Shown here piece by piece: positions 45,779-54,955 of a DNA stretch of 64,000 nucleotides. Below the pieces are notes generated by a model that was not told the DNA's origin, did not search any database, and saw only the letters and a program-made list of their open reading frames with translations. Source of the stretch: DATBFG01 sp036558645 (GTDB taxonomy: Bacteria; Acidobacteriota; Terriglobia; Terriglobales; Acidobacteriaceae). The stretch's first letter is position 1. Each line of letters starts with the position of its first letter. The stretch lies in assembly GCA_036558645.1 (NCBI GenBank), contig DATBFG010000019.1, forward strand, positions 17,980 to 81,979, written 5' to 3'. A program made the translations under genes and the position numbers.

Positions 45779-45892
45779 CGCCTTTCCTTTTCGCCGATCA
45801 CGTTGCGTCAATTACGACGAACAGATTGTTCCTTACGCCAACCGACAGGGCCCTCAAACCGTGACGTTGGCTATCGCGTCACTTCCTCCGGC

Positions 45893-46729
45893 TCACTGGC
45901 TTCCACCTGCGCGAAGGAAGCCGTGCTCACGGCCGTTGCCGTCGACATAGAGGCCGACGATTTCTCCGCGTTTGTTAATGCCCCAGGCTCTGGTGTACGC
46001 GACATGTGGAAATTGCAGTCCGATGAACTCGCCGCGGGAAAATCCAAATCCTTTGAGTACTCCCGCCTTGATCGTAAAGCCCACAATTTTTTGGCTGTCG
46101 TTTAGGTCATGGCTCTCCGTGTAATCCGCCCCTGGGAAATTTAGGCCCTGACGGTATTCTCCATGGCTAAAAATAAAGCCGCGAAAGCTGGCAATACCGA
46201 CAACATCACCGGCATCGTTGATTCCGAAAGCCGCCACCCGCTTCGTGCCCGGCGGCTGGATCGTGAAATAGGTTCCCCCAGTTAGTTCGAAGCCAAGAGG
46301 AGCAAACGTAACGCCGTCTTCATAGGTACCAACAATGTCGCCGGAGTTGTTAATGTCATAGGCAGTCGTGTCGATGCCCCCCGGAACATCGATCGTGGTA
46401 AAGGTTGTGCCGTCGTATATGAAACCGTGGGTGGACTGTCTCTTGAAGCCGTACATGCCGACAATAATTCCAGAGTCATTGATTCCTAACGCATAGGTAG
46501 ACCCCGCACGCGGGAAATCAATCGTAGTGAACGTACCATTGCTATAGAGGAAGCCATGCGACGCATAGGTGCTGTCCTGATAAAAACCCACAACCTGTCC
46601 TGAATTATTGATCTTATAGGCCGCAGTATGCGTGGAGCCGGGTACATCGATTGTGGTCCACGTGGCACCGCCATAACTTAGAGGGACAACAAGCAACAGG
46701 AAAATCGTCGAGCGTACAAAGGCTTTCAT
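45893..46729 (-). CDS. HAF-repeat secreted protein
   Basis: A 278-residue protein with signal peptide (VRSTIFLLLVVPLSYGGA). Repeats of the HAF type (TIDVPGSTHTAAYKINNSGQVVGFYQDSTYASHGFLYSNGTF...) are about 39 residues long, with GINDSGxIVGxY core; six or so are present. The start at 46729 is chosen by the signal peptide; the frame extends upstream to 46828. Function unknown; an extracellular propeller-like protein in the same group as the GloVer proteins. Confidence 0.85.
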   Translation of the reverse strand: MKAFVRSTIFLLLVVPLSYGGATWTTIDVPGSTHTAAYKINNSGQVVGFYQDSTYASHGFLYSNGTFTTIDFPRAGSTYALGINDSGIIVGMYGFKRQSTHGFIYDGTTFTTIDVPGGIDTTAYDINNSGDIVGTYEDGVTFAPLGFELTGGTYFTIQPPGTKRVAAFGINDAGDVVGIASFRGFIFSHGEYRQGLNFPGADYTESHDLNDSQKIVGFTIKAGVLKGFGFSRGEFIGLQFPHVAYTRAWGINKRGEIVGLYVDGNGREHGFLRAGGSQ

Positions 46730-46862
46730 CGCAAAACCTCGACATAGCATTTTCGAACGCAGTCGATACTTCCCGTGGGGGTGCAGACAAACGTTCGAAA
46801 TTATCGTCTGTTGCTGAATCATGGTCAAGGCTAAATGACCTCGCTGAGTCCGTTATCTATCG

Positions 46863-47468
46863 CTAATTGAGCGTGATTCTTAAAGCACGTTTGATGGCGA
46901 GTGCATACAGCCCACAGATTGCAACCACACAACCGGCAAAGCTCGTGATGAGAAGCAATGCAAATAGCCGCATCGATCGGAACAGATCGATATGCAGGCC
47001 AGTAGAAATCGCGAGCAGAACGTAAAATGCTAACTGTGCCGCGCACAACATCGAAGCTATAAGTACATAATGGCGGCCCCTTACGCGCAAGATGGCTGCT
47101 CCTTCCTGTTGTACTGCTGCTTTCCGCGCAGCCCACATCTTGATCAACATGTGAATGCCCCATAGCATCCCTGCACACAGAGCGCTGTCCATCGCCAGAG
47201 CGAAAACCATCGTCTCCCCCATACCGGCAAGCACCTGCGACTTCACCATGTAGTGTGCGAGAAACCAGCCCGGCGTCGTGAAGCCCGTTTTTCCTGCAAT
47301 CAGGGCAGAAATCGGGACGGAGAGTACGAACGCCCCCGCAAGAGTGACCGCTTCAACCCAGGTCTTATTCCTTGGGATCATTGCCTTGTTTTGGCCATTT
47401 GCTGCTATAGAGTCATCCGACACAGGTAATTGTCCTCCGAAAAACAGGCTGAAAGGCGTTCCCTTCAC
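46863..47468 (-). CDS. Four-helix membrane protein of unknown function
   Basis: About 201 residues from a GTG at 47468 (an ATG at 47381 is an alternative). Transmembrane helices: WVEAVTLAGAFVLSVPISALIAG, TMVFALAMDSALCAGMLWGIHMLI, YVLIASMLCAAQLAFYVLLAIST and LFALLLITSFAGCVVAICGLYAL. No family recognised. Divergent from the FG-GAP gene. Confidence 0.6.
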   Translation of the reverse strand: MKGTPFSLFFGGQLPVSDDSIAANGQNKAMIPRNKTWVEAVTLAGAFVLSVPISALIAGKTGFTTPGWFLAHYMVKSQVLAGMGETMVFALAMDSALCAGMLWGIHMLIKMWAARKAAVQQEGAAILRVRGRHYVLIASMLCAAQLAFYVLLAISTGLHIDLFRSMRLFALLLITSFAGCVVAICGLYALAIKRALRITLN

Positions 47469-47525
47469 GGGTTATAATCCCGCGCATTTGTTAGATCGGG
47501 CTGACAATGCCCTGGAGGGCGCGCC

Positions 47526-48791
47526 ATGCAAGGGTTTCGATCGATTCGCACGCTGTTGTTTCTTGGACTCCTCAGCACAGTAAATGCGTGGGCTATCTCA
47601 CCATCGGCCGGGGCTCACCAACTCGCCGAACTCACACCCTCGAACAGCACACCGCAGGACTGGTTCGGACTATCGATTGCGATCAGCGGCGACACCGTTG
47701 TCGTCGGTGCTTTCGACGCTAACATCGAGCCGTACGGGACAGTGTACGTGTACGTCAAGCCCGACAACGGATGGACTAACATGACGCAGGTGGCCAAGCT
47801 CACTTCCTCCGACAACGGTGATGGCTTTGGAACTTCTGTTGCCATCAGCGGCAATACCGTTGTGGTCGGCGCTGCGAATACCTCAAATTTCCTTGCGCCG
47901 GCGGCAACTCCGGGTGCCGCATATGTCTTCGTTCGACCGAATGGTGGCTGGCGCGACATGACCGAGACTGCCAAGCTCACCGCCTCTGACGGTCAAGCGG
48001 GCGATGCCTTCGGAGACAGTGTCGGCATCAGTAACGACACCATCGCCGTCGGTGCTTTCTTTGCGCCCGACCATTCAGGCAATAGCTTCGCCGGAAAGGC
48101 CTACGCATTCGTTCGCCCTGCCGGCGGTTGGTCGGGAAGCCTTCATGAGACCGCCAAGCTCACTGCCAGCGACAGCCAATTACTCAACTACATGGGAGGT
48201 TCGGTTGCGATCGCCGGCATGACCATCGTCGCCGGTGCGTGGGGACACAATAACTTTGAAGGCGCGGCGTACGTGTTCAGCATGCCACAGGGCGGCTGGG
48301 CCGACATGACGCAAACCGCCGAGCTCACCGCATCCGATGGGAGGGCCAGCAGCAACCTCGGTTTTTCAGCTGCCATCAGCGGCGATACCGTTGTCTTGGG
48401 AGCGCCTGGCGCGAGCCACTTTAAAGGCCAGGCCTATGTGTACGACGTCCCCACTGGCATCTGGGGCAACATGACAGAAACTGCCAAGCTGCGAGCGTCG
48501 AATGCAACCGAAGGCGACAGCTTTGGCCAGTCCGCAACCATCAACGGCAACGTAGTCGTAATTGGCGCGCCCGGAGCAGTCGTCGGAACGAATCAAGGGC
48601 AGGGCGCCGCTTACATCTATCAAAAACCGCCCACTGGTTGGGTCAGTATGTCACGCGCGAACGAGATAACCGCATCAGACGGCGTCGCCAACGACAACTT
48701 TGGTATTTCGGTCGCCCTGAGAAACAGGACGATCGTCGTCGGCTCCATCGGTAACAGCAATCCCGGCGCAGCGTACGTCTTCGGCCCATAA
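47526..48791 (+). CDS. Secreted FG-GAP repeat protein (integrin-alpha-like)
   Basis: A 421-residue protein with signal peptide (SIRTLLFLGLLSTVNAWA) and seven repeats of the form DWFGLSIAISGDTVVVGAFD...GTVYVYVKP, the FG-GAP_2 type of blade. Starts with ATG and GGAGGG upstream. Each blade has the phrase AKLTASD as a linker. Likely a seven-bladed surface propeller. It ends the secreted-propeller run. Confidence 0.88.
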   Translation: MQGFRSIRTLLFLGLLSTVNAWAISPSAGAHQLAELTPSNSTPQDWFGLSIAISGDTVVVGAFDANIEPYGTVYVYVKPDNGWTNMTQVAKLTSSDNGDGFGTSVAISGNTVVVGAANTSNFLAPAATPGAAYVFVRPNGGWRDMTETAKLTASDGQAGDAFGDSVGISNDTIAVGAFFAPDHSGNSFAGKAYAFVRPAGGWSGSLHETAKLTASDSQLLNYMGGSVAIAGMTIVAGAWGHNNFEGAAYVFSMPQGGWADMTQTAELTASDGRASSNLGFSAAISGDTVVLGAPGASHFKGQAYVYDVPTGIWGNMTETAKLRASNATEGDSFGQSATINGNVVVIGAPGAVVGTNQGQGAAYIYQKPPTGWVSMSRANEITASDGVANDNFGISVALRNRTIVVGSIGNSNPGAAYVFGP

Positions 48792-48935
48792 GGCGCTAGC
48801 GCTGTGCTCCATTCTCTCCGTCGCGAACGGTGAAGGCTGACGATGCGCCTAGCCTCGGCACAGGAACACCCAGGCAGAAGGCCGACCTCGCCGTTGGGGT
48901 TGCAGGACACCTTTGACCCGCGCTCTTTACCTAGG

Positions 48936-49592
48936 CTACTTGAACCCTTCAACGTACAACGAGTGGGGCAGCTCGGTTGTATCTCCGGGCTCGTAAGAAG
49001 GCACGTTGGTTCCATACAATCGGCTGCTTCCCTCGGCTGACTCTTCTATCTCGCGAAATCCGGCGGTTCGAAGCATTTCCTCCAGGTATTCAAAGTCAAA
49101 TGCTGTGCGATGCTGGCCGTCGCAAAAAACAAAGTTGGAGAAGCGACCTCCGAGCGAGTCAAAGTGGTGCGGGAACCCGTCGTAGAACCAGTTGTGACGC
49201 TTCTCGGCATACGCCGAGATCGCACTGCCCAGGTTCGGAACAATCAGCCGGATGCCAGCCATGGGTTTAAGTACGCGGAAGCACTCGTTAAGCAAGCACC
49301 GGAGTTCGCCATCGAAAAAATGCTCGAACATGTGCGTCGCATAGATGGAATCAACCGATTCCGAAGCGAAGGGGAGGCCGTTCCGCACGTCCAGCCAAAG
49401 ATCGGTCTTTACCAGAGGATTTGCGTCTATGTTGAGGAAGCCTTCAAGGTACTTGGGTCCACAGCCCAAGTGCAGAAGGACCGCCCCTTCACGAGCTCGT
49501 GCGCGCCAAAGAAATCGTCGTGCAAAATGGTTGGGAAGCGTTGCTTTCGAAATACTCCAGAAGGCAATGTCTTTGTAACGTTGATGGAGCAA
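48936..49592 (-). CDS. SAM-dependent methyltransferase (class I)
   Basis: A 218-residue protein. The SAM site is LHLGCGPKYLEGFLNIDAN, then LPFASESVDSIYATHMFEHF and ECFRVLKPMAGIRLIVPNL, as in Methyltransf_11. It probably modifies a cell-surface sugar or a small molecule; no glycosyl genes are nearby. The start is TTG at 49592 with GGGAG at about -8, itself in a hairpin stem (see 49599). Between them are no other starts until residue 67. Confidence 0.82.
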   Translation of the reverse strand: MLHQRYKDIAFWSISKATLPNHFARRFLWRARAREGAVLLHLGCGPKYLEGFLNIDANPLVKTDLWLDVRNGLPFASESVDSIYATHMFEHFFDGELRCLLNECFRVLKPMAGIRLIVPNLGSAISAYAEKRHNWFYDGFPHHFDSLGGRFSNFVFCDGQHRTAFDFEYLEEMLRTAGFREIEESAEGSSRLYGTNVPSYEPGDTTELPHSLYVEGFK

Positions 49593-49598
49593 GCCGAT

Positions 49599-49616
49599 CT
49601 CCCAATTTTTTGGGAG
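49599..49616 (-). promoter_or_regulatory. Hairpin covering the ribosome-binding site of the methyltransferase gene
   Basis: CTCCCAA-aaaa-TTGGGAG on the minus strand; GGGAG in the second arm is the ribosome-binding site. The stem could limit translation. It may instead be a short terminator for the opposite direction. Confidence 0.4.
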
Positions 49617-49758
49617 AATTATAGCTTGCCTGTTATCCCAATCTTTGGGTCCTTTCGCATGGGATGTGAAAGCGAACCTCTATGTGCACTAGGGATCGTC
49701 GGATCTACTCAGTCACGCAATCGAGCCACACCCAGAGTCTGAACCTATCTTCCCGCCC

Positions 49759-51309
49759 TTACTTACTCGCATTTGGAAATTGGAAATTAGCCATGTTCAA
49801 CACCACGAACGCCGTCGCTCTTGACGCTACTTCGAGTACGGTTGGATCGTTGTTGGAGAGGTTATCGCACCAGCGTTGGGGCCAGTCGACGCACCCACCG
49901 TCGAAACCGGGGATATTACCCTCGTAGTTTCCTTGGACCCCGCCCCAAATATCAACTTCGCTCTGTTCTTTGCAGCAATTCTGGCGGGTCAGAATTCCGG
50001 TGTTGGGGACACCGATTAGGGCGAACGAATTCGAATCGGTTCCGGCGTTGCCGAAGGGCGCGGACTGCGACGGCAATCCTTGTGAGGTAAAGAAATTTGT
50101 AAAGAACTGATTCCCTGCCTTCGACTGTGGAATCACATTGGGCGGAAATTGGTCTCGGTTGGGGGCAAAGGCGGGATCGGCAATCATGTAGTCGAAGTTC
50201 GGCGTGGCGGTTACGTCAGCATCGATGTCAAATGCGATCTGCTTCCGTTGCGACTGGCTCAAGTGAGTGGTGTAGTACGCCGAGCCTTTCAGTCCCAACT
50301 CTTCTCCCCCGAACCATATGTAACGAAGCTGATTGCGAGTGGAAGTGTTCGCCATTTTCAGCGCGATCTCAAGAATCGTAGTGGAACCCGACGCATTGTC
50401 GAGTATGCCTGCGCCAAAGACCGAGTCGAGATGCGCATCCACTACGACCACGTGCGCAGGGTCTCCTAAAGGAGAATCGGCGATGACGTTGTAGTCTGTG
50501 ACTGCCCTGGGTTGCGTGCGAATGTCGATATGCGCTACAGGCGCTGCACCCCTCAGGTAGCTCTCACGCAGGTCAGCACCGATGGCATACGAAGTAACAC
50601 CCACCACGGGAATATTGGAACTGTGCGTCAGCCTTGCTGGGAATGCGCCACCGTGATCCACATCGCTCCGCCCTGGCATCACCGGACCGTTGTAGAGTAT
50701 GACGCCTCTGGCCCCGGCTCGCGCGGCGTTGTTTACCTGCGTGTCGTACGTGCAAGAGCCGCGCTCAAGCAGTGCAATATTTCCTGGGAGAAATCCAGTG
50801 AACTCCTTTTGCGAACAGCCCGTACCCGACCGCACTACAGGTTGAACAGGCGAATTGAGGATCCCCCCAGCGGAGAGCCCTGCAACAAACCACTGATCGG
50901 CCGGGTAACTCTGGCCAGCGACATCGAATTGCGGCGTCCCCACCACCTCTCCGGTAAGGAACTGATACGTCTGGATAGTCACCGTGTATCCTGCTTGCCG
51001 CATGAGCCGAGCAACGAGGTTCACCGACGCCTTGTAGCCGGACGTTCCCGTGTCGCGGTTGCCGTGACCATCCGGCCCCGGATTCGCATCGGAAATCGCC
51101 TGGAAGACTGACAGCCGGCTCCACAGCGCTGTCCCCTGAATGCACTCGAGAAGCCTGTCGGCGGTGTCGTTCGACCGAGATTCGCAAGCCTGGCTGGATG
51201 GCGCCGCTTGAATCGATTGACAGCTGGCCTGGGTGATGAGGAATTGCGACAGCGCGACAATCAATAGAAAGGCAAAGGCGCTTGGCGGGAATTTGTTCTC
51301 GGTCTTCAT
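49759..51309 (-). CDS. Secreted M28 (aminopeptidase Y-like) peptidase with PA domain
   Basis: A 516-residue exopeptidase with signal peptide (AFAFLLIVALSQFLITQASC). A PA domain insertion runs about residues 150-265 (GNIALLERGSCTYDTQVNNAARAGARGVILYNG). Metal ligands of M28 are visible as VDAHLDSV, ILDNASG and WFGGEELGLKGSAYY, with a later Asp/His. It likely releases N-terminal residues from peptides outside the cell. C-terminus includes NCCKEQSEVDIWGG, with several Cys. Stands alone between the methyltransferase and the SulP transporter. Confidence 0.92.
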   Translation of the reverse strand: MKTENKFPPSAFAFLLIVALSQFLITQASCQSIQAAPSSQACESRSNDTADRLLECIQGTALWSRLSVFQAISDANPGPDGHGNRDTGTSGYKASVNLVARLMRQAGYTVTIQTYQFLTGEVVGTPQFDVAGQSYPADQWFVAGLSAGGILNSPVQPVVRSGTGCSQKEFTGFLPGNIALLERGSCTYDTQVNNAARAGARGVILYNGPVMPGRSDVDHGGAFPARLTHSSNIPVVGVTSYAIGADLRESYLRGAAPVAHIDIRTQPRAVTDYNVIADSPLGDPAHVVVVDAHLDSVFGAGILDNASGSTTILEIALKMANTSTRNQLRYIWFGGEELGLKGSAYYTTHLSQSQRKQIAFDIDADVTATPNFDYMIADPAFAPNRDQFPPNVIPQSKAGNQFFTNFFTSQGLPSQSAPFGNAGTDSNSFALIGVPNTGILTRQNCCKEQSEVDIWGGVQGNYEGNIPGFDGGCVDWPQRWCDNLSNNDPTVLEVASRATAFVVLNMANFQFPNASK

Positions 51310-51565
51310 GAACGGCCCCTCTCACTCGGCAAATTGCTGAACCAATAAGCCGCAAGAACTATATCCAGCGAGGGGGTTGCCCGCAAGAGACGCAAGTCCC
51401 CAACAATTGTGAACTCAACCCCAGAACACGTACAAGGATTCCGAGTTGAATCCCCCGTGGTTGATCCTACCGCCGGGGCGAGCAACGAGACCTCCACTCA
51501 CCAACGGCTGTAACGACGGGGCTGCTACAACTCCCGGCACCCTTGACGTAAGCTGCCGGATTGGT

Positions 51566-53257
51566 TCACCGCTTATCCAAATACTTTGCCACCGCAATCT
51601 CAAGGTTGAAATGCATGCCGTCTCGGCCCACTGCCGCACCCAGTTGGGATCTCTGTATCATCGCGAGCACGCCGGGGTTCATGTCGACAAGCCAAAGTTG
51701 TACCCCTTGCTCGCGCTGACGTTTCTCACCCTCCGTGAGCATTTTGAGGGCTGTGTACTCAATGTCGACAACACCACTCAAATCGATGGCAACAACGTTG
51801 GGCTGCATCTCGTGGGTCAACCGCCTGATTTTCTGTGCGATTTGTTCAGCATTCGCGAAAAAAATCCTGCCTTCAGGTCTCAGCAGCAGCAAGCCTGGAA
51901 TGGTCTCATCCTCCGGATATTCCTCCGAGCGCGGTCGAAAGACATTCGTCCCCGGCTTGCGCGCGAGAACATGCACCGGCGGGTCGGCCACCTGGTAGGC
52001 AAGTACGATGAGAGACACGACGATCGCGACCAGAATTCCCTTCAGCGTCCCCACCAGCACGACTCCCGCAAAAGCAACCAGCGCCCATCGAAACTCAGTC
52101 GTGCGGACCTTCCGCATCTCACGAAACTCGTCGGGCTTGATCAGTCCGACGGAATAAACAATCACCACCGCTGCAAGCGTGGCTTGCGGCATCAAAGCAA
52201 GCAGGGGCGCGAGCAGCAGAAGGGTTAAGAGGGTCATCGTCGCCGTCACGAATTCCGTTAATTGCGTTCGACCCCCGGCCAGTCGATTGATGGCCGTCTG
52301 ACTAGTTCCCCCACCGCCTGGCATCGCTCCTAAAACCGCGCCGCCGGCATTTGCGAGACCGGTTGCAAGTAATTCCTGGTTTGCCCTCGGTGACGGCTCG
52401 TCCTTACTTGCAAATGCACGTCCCGCGGCAATGCTTTCCGTAAAACTCATAAGCGCGATGCCGAGTGCGCCGGGCCAGAGCTGAGTCGCGAGTTCCACAG
52501 ACGGAGCCGTGAACGAAGGGAGACCTTTCGGGATGTGGCCCACTAACTCCACGCCGTGCGCATTGAGGTTAAGCAAGTAGGCGCCACCAATGCCTGCGGC
52601 CAAGGCCACAAGCGGTGCTGGAATCCTGGGCGCAAGCTTCTCGATCGCAATCAATAGCAGAATGATGAAAACTCCAACCGCCAGCGTGATTAGTTTTGCC
52701 TCGGGAACGCTTCGGATGGTGGCCAGAAGATTCTGCAAAAAGCTTCCCTTCGTGATATGCGTGCCAAGCAGTTTTGGGATCTGATCCAGCACGATGACCA
52801 CGCCAATACCAGCCTTGAACCCCGTTAGGACTGGGTCGGAGATGAAGTTGGCAACAAACCCGAGCCGCAACGCTGAGGCCATCACAAGAATCGCACCCAC
52901 TAGTAAGGTCAATGTAGCGGTGGCCGACAACAACGCAGTTGCATCCCCTCCGGGAACAACTTCAGCGAGTTCCGCAGCCGTCAAGATCGCGATGGTCGTC
53001 GTGGTCGTCACGCTTAGCACGCCCGATGCGCCAAGCAGTGCGTAAATCACCGGCGGCAATAGGGCGGTATAGAGCCCTACCTGCACCGGCAACCCCGCGA
53101 TCGTGGCGTAGGCCATCGCTTTCGGAATGACGACCGCCGCAGTTGTCAGTCCGGCGACCACATCCGGTCGCAACCATTCTTTTTGGTAAGAAACCACCCA
53201 TCCAGCTATTGGGAAACGTGTTCGAGAGCCGCTGGTCGGCAAGATCATTTCCTCCAC
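51566..53257 (-). CDS. SulP-family anion transporter with STAS domain
   Basis: A 563-residue membrane protein. The SulP core begins GWVVSYQKEWLRPDVVAGLTTAAVVIPKAMAYATIAGLPVQVGLYTALLPPVIYALLG, has about 12-14 helices, and ends in a STAS domain (FFANAEQIAQKIRRLTHEMQPNVVAIDLSGVVDIEYTALKMLTE). Substrates in this family include sulfate, bicarbonate and organic anions; none can be fixed. The protein is complete. The following two genes are divergent. Confidence 0.93.
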   Translation of the reverse strand: MEEMILPTSGSRTRFPIAGWVVSYQKEWLRPDVVAGLTTAAVVIPKAMAYATIAGLPVQVGLYTALLPPVIYALLGASGVLSVTTTTTIAILTAAELAEVVPGGDATALLSATATLTLLVGAILVMASALRLGFVANFISDPVLTGFKAGIGVVIVLDQIPKLLGTHITKGSFLQNLLATIRSVPEAKLITLAVGVFIILLLIAIEKLAPRIPAPLVALAAGIGGAYLLNLNAHGVELVGHIPKGLPSFTAPSVELATQLWPGALGIALMSFTESIAAGRAFASKDEPSPRANQELLATGLANAGGAVLGAMPGGGGTSQTAINRLAGGRTQLTEFVTATMTLLTLLLLAPLLALMPQATLAAVVIVYSVGLIKPDEFREMRKVRTTEFRWALVAFAGVVLVGTLKGILVAIVVSLIVLAYQVADPPVHVLARKPGTNVFRPRSEEYPEDETIPGLLLLRPEGRIFFANAEQIAQKIRRLTHEMQPNVVAIDLSGVVDIEYTALKMLTEGEKRQREQGVQLWLVDMNPGVLAMIQRSQLGAAVGRDGMHFNLEIAVAKYLDKR

Positions 53258-53409
53258 GCAGAATGATGGTATGTCGTTGAGTACGTGTTCCCGATTAAAT
53301 CGGAGTCATTCAGATTGTCAAAGACGGCCCATTGCAATGCCACTAGTAGTTTTATTAGTTGTCAGTATCCTTTACCAGCCAGAAAATTCCGGAACTGCAT
53401 TCGCGGAAT

Positions 53410-54072
53410 ATGCCGGAAGAAGCTCCCCAACCCGTTAAACGCCTGCTCGATCCGATTGAGCGGATATCTGAGATCCTTTTCGGACTCGTGATGGTCCTTA
53501 CCATCACCTGTTCCTTCAGTGTCGGAGGCGGCGGGCGAACAGAAGTTCATCAGATGCTCATCGGGGCGCTAGGCTGTAACATCGCCTGGGGCGCAATCGA
53601 CGCAGTCCTTTACTTGCTGGCTTGTTTTCATGCTCAAGGGCAAAAGATCCTTGCGCTGCGAGCAGCCCGTGACCCGGGGAGTCCCGAGCGCGCATATGGA
53701 GTGATCGCCGATGCCCTGCCACCTCTCTTGGCGTCAGTTACGACTCGTACCGAATTCGAAGTCATTCGCGAAAAGCTTCAGAAATTACCCGAGCCACCCG
53801 ATCGTCCCCAATTGACCAAGGAGGAGTGGCTTGGCGGTCTCGGCGTATTTCTGCTGGTCGTAGTCGCAACGCTGCCCGTCGTCCTGCCATTCCTCTTCAT
53901 TCATGATCCGAGTCGCGCCTTGCGTATCTCGAACGGCATCGCCGTTCTTCTGCTCTTCTTCACGGGTTATGTATATGGCCACCACACTGGCCATCGGCCC
54001 CTGAGGAGCGGTCTGATCATGACCGTCATAGGCGGTTCCATGGTTACCTTGACGATGGCGCTGGGCGGATGA
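53410..54072 (+). CDS. Multi-pass membrane protein (VIT1/CCC1-like)
   Basis: About 220 residues. Helices: SEILFGLVMVLTITCSFSVG, HQMLIGALGCNIAWGAIDAVLYLLACF, LGGLGVFLLVVVATLPVVLPFLFI, SNGIAVLLLFFTGYVYG and SGLIMTVIGGSMVTLTMALGG. The loops and layout resemble the VIT1/CCC1 vacuolar iron transporter group, but key residues cannot be confirmed. ATG at 53410 is preferred to a TTG at 53359. Its stop overlaps the next gene as ATGA. Confidence 0.7.
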   Translation: MPEEAPQPVKRLLDPIERISEILFGLVMVLTITCSFSVGGGGRTEVHQMLIGALGCNIAWGAIDAVLYLLACFHAQGQKILALRAARDPGSPERAYGVIADALPPLLASVTTRTEFEVIREKLQKLPEPPDRPQLTKEEWLGGLGVFLLVVVATLPVVLPFLFIHDPSRALRISNGIAVLLLFFTGYVYGHHTGHRPLRSGLIMTVIGGSMVTLTMALGG

Positions 54073-54731
54073 TCAGCAGGCCAAATCTCGCAATGCTGTT
54101 TGTCTTTCTCGCACTTTGTTCCGCGACCCTGCGGGCGCAGGGAACAGATGCCGTTGTGCCTGTGCAACCGGATGAGCCAACGGACAGCAATTCCTGGTCA
54201 TTTGCCGCGGCTGGTTACGGCTACATCGTTCCGGACGAGCAGTCCTACTTTTCTCCTACATTCCGCGCCGATCGCAATTGGGTGCATCTTGAAGCGCGCT
54301 ACAACTATGAAGATCAAGAAACTGGATCGTTATGGCTTGGCTATAACCTGAGCTTCGGAGAAAAGCTGGTACTCGACGCGACGCCGATGGTCGGTGGAAT
54401 TTTTGGAAATACGACCGGTGTGGCGCCAGGATATCTATTCACATTGAGCTACAAAAAGCTCTCCCTCTACAGCGAGGGTGAATTTGTCTTCGATACCAAG
54501 AACTCCGATAGCAACTTCTTCTATACCTGGAACGAACTCACCTATTCCCCGACCGACTGGGTTCGCTTTGGCTTGGCTTCGCAAAGAACCCGGGCTTATC
54601 AAACACCTCTCGATGTACAAAGAGGCTTCTTCGCGGGCATTACCTACAAACGGGTGGACTTTACGACCTACGTCTTCAATGCTGGATGGACAGATCCAAC
54701 GGTTGTCTTAGCCATGGGTTTCAAATTCTGA
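54069..54731 (+). CDS. Probable outer-membrane beta-barrel protein
   Basis: A 220-residue protein with signal peptide (AMLFVFLALCSATLRAQ). The mature part alternates aromatic and polar residues (VHLEARYNYEDQETGSLWLGYNLSFGEKL, FTLSYKKLSLYSEGEFVFD) and ends with Phe (VVLAMGFKF), as outer-membrane barrels do. Overlap ATGA with the membrane gene upstream implies co-expression. It has about eight strands. Ligand or solute unknown. Confidence 0.75.
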   Translation: MISRPNLAMLFVFLALCSATLRAQGTDAVVPVQPDEPTDSNSWSFAAAGYGYIVPDEQSYFSPTFRADRNWVHLEARYNYEDQETGSLWLGYNLSFGEKLVLDATPMVGGIFGNTTGVAPGYLFTLSYKKLSLYSEGEFVFDTKNSDSNFFYTWNELTYSPTDWVRFGLASQRTRAYQTPLDVQRGFFAGITYKRVDFTTYVFNAGWTDPTVVLAMGFKF

Positions 54732-54763
54732 CATTCCCTACGAGCACTTTTTGAATGGGCGAC

Positions 54764-54796
54764 GGTTTTGAGCGAAATAGGGATTTATCAACAGTC
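54764..54796 (+). repeat. TTTTGAGCG hairpin motif, copy F
   Basis: GGTTTTGAGCG then AAAT-AGGG-ATTT and ATCAACAGTC. The same core as copies A and C, located between the barrel gene and a doubtful small frame. Confidence 0.55.
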
Positions 54797-54841
54797 AGAT
54801 GGTGGTTTTCGCGCGCGGTCAGACAGTGCGTTAATCCGGCC

Positions 54842-54955
54842 ATGAAAGCCGAAAACGCAACCAAGCCTCATCCGGGACCATGGCGGCTCATGCGTGTGGA
54901 TTCTGGGCTTGTGGGCATTCTCATCGCCATCGCCTGCCATTTACTTCTTCACTAG
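54842..54955 (+). CDS. Doubtful very small membrane peptide
   Basis: 37 codons from an ATG at 54842 ending in a hydrophobic segment (GLVGILIAIACHLLLH). It overlaps the 3' end of the convergent S41 gene and has no clear ribosome-binding site. Listed only because of the membrane segment. Confidence 0.2.
   Translation: MKAENATKPHPGPWRLMRVDSGLVGILIAIACHLLLH

Noticed and set aside
45803..46105. Plus-strand frame between the cupin and HAF genes
   Set aside because: Overlaps the HAF repeat gene, lacks a ribosome-binding site and has no recognisable features.
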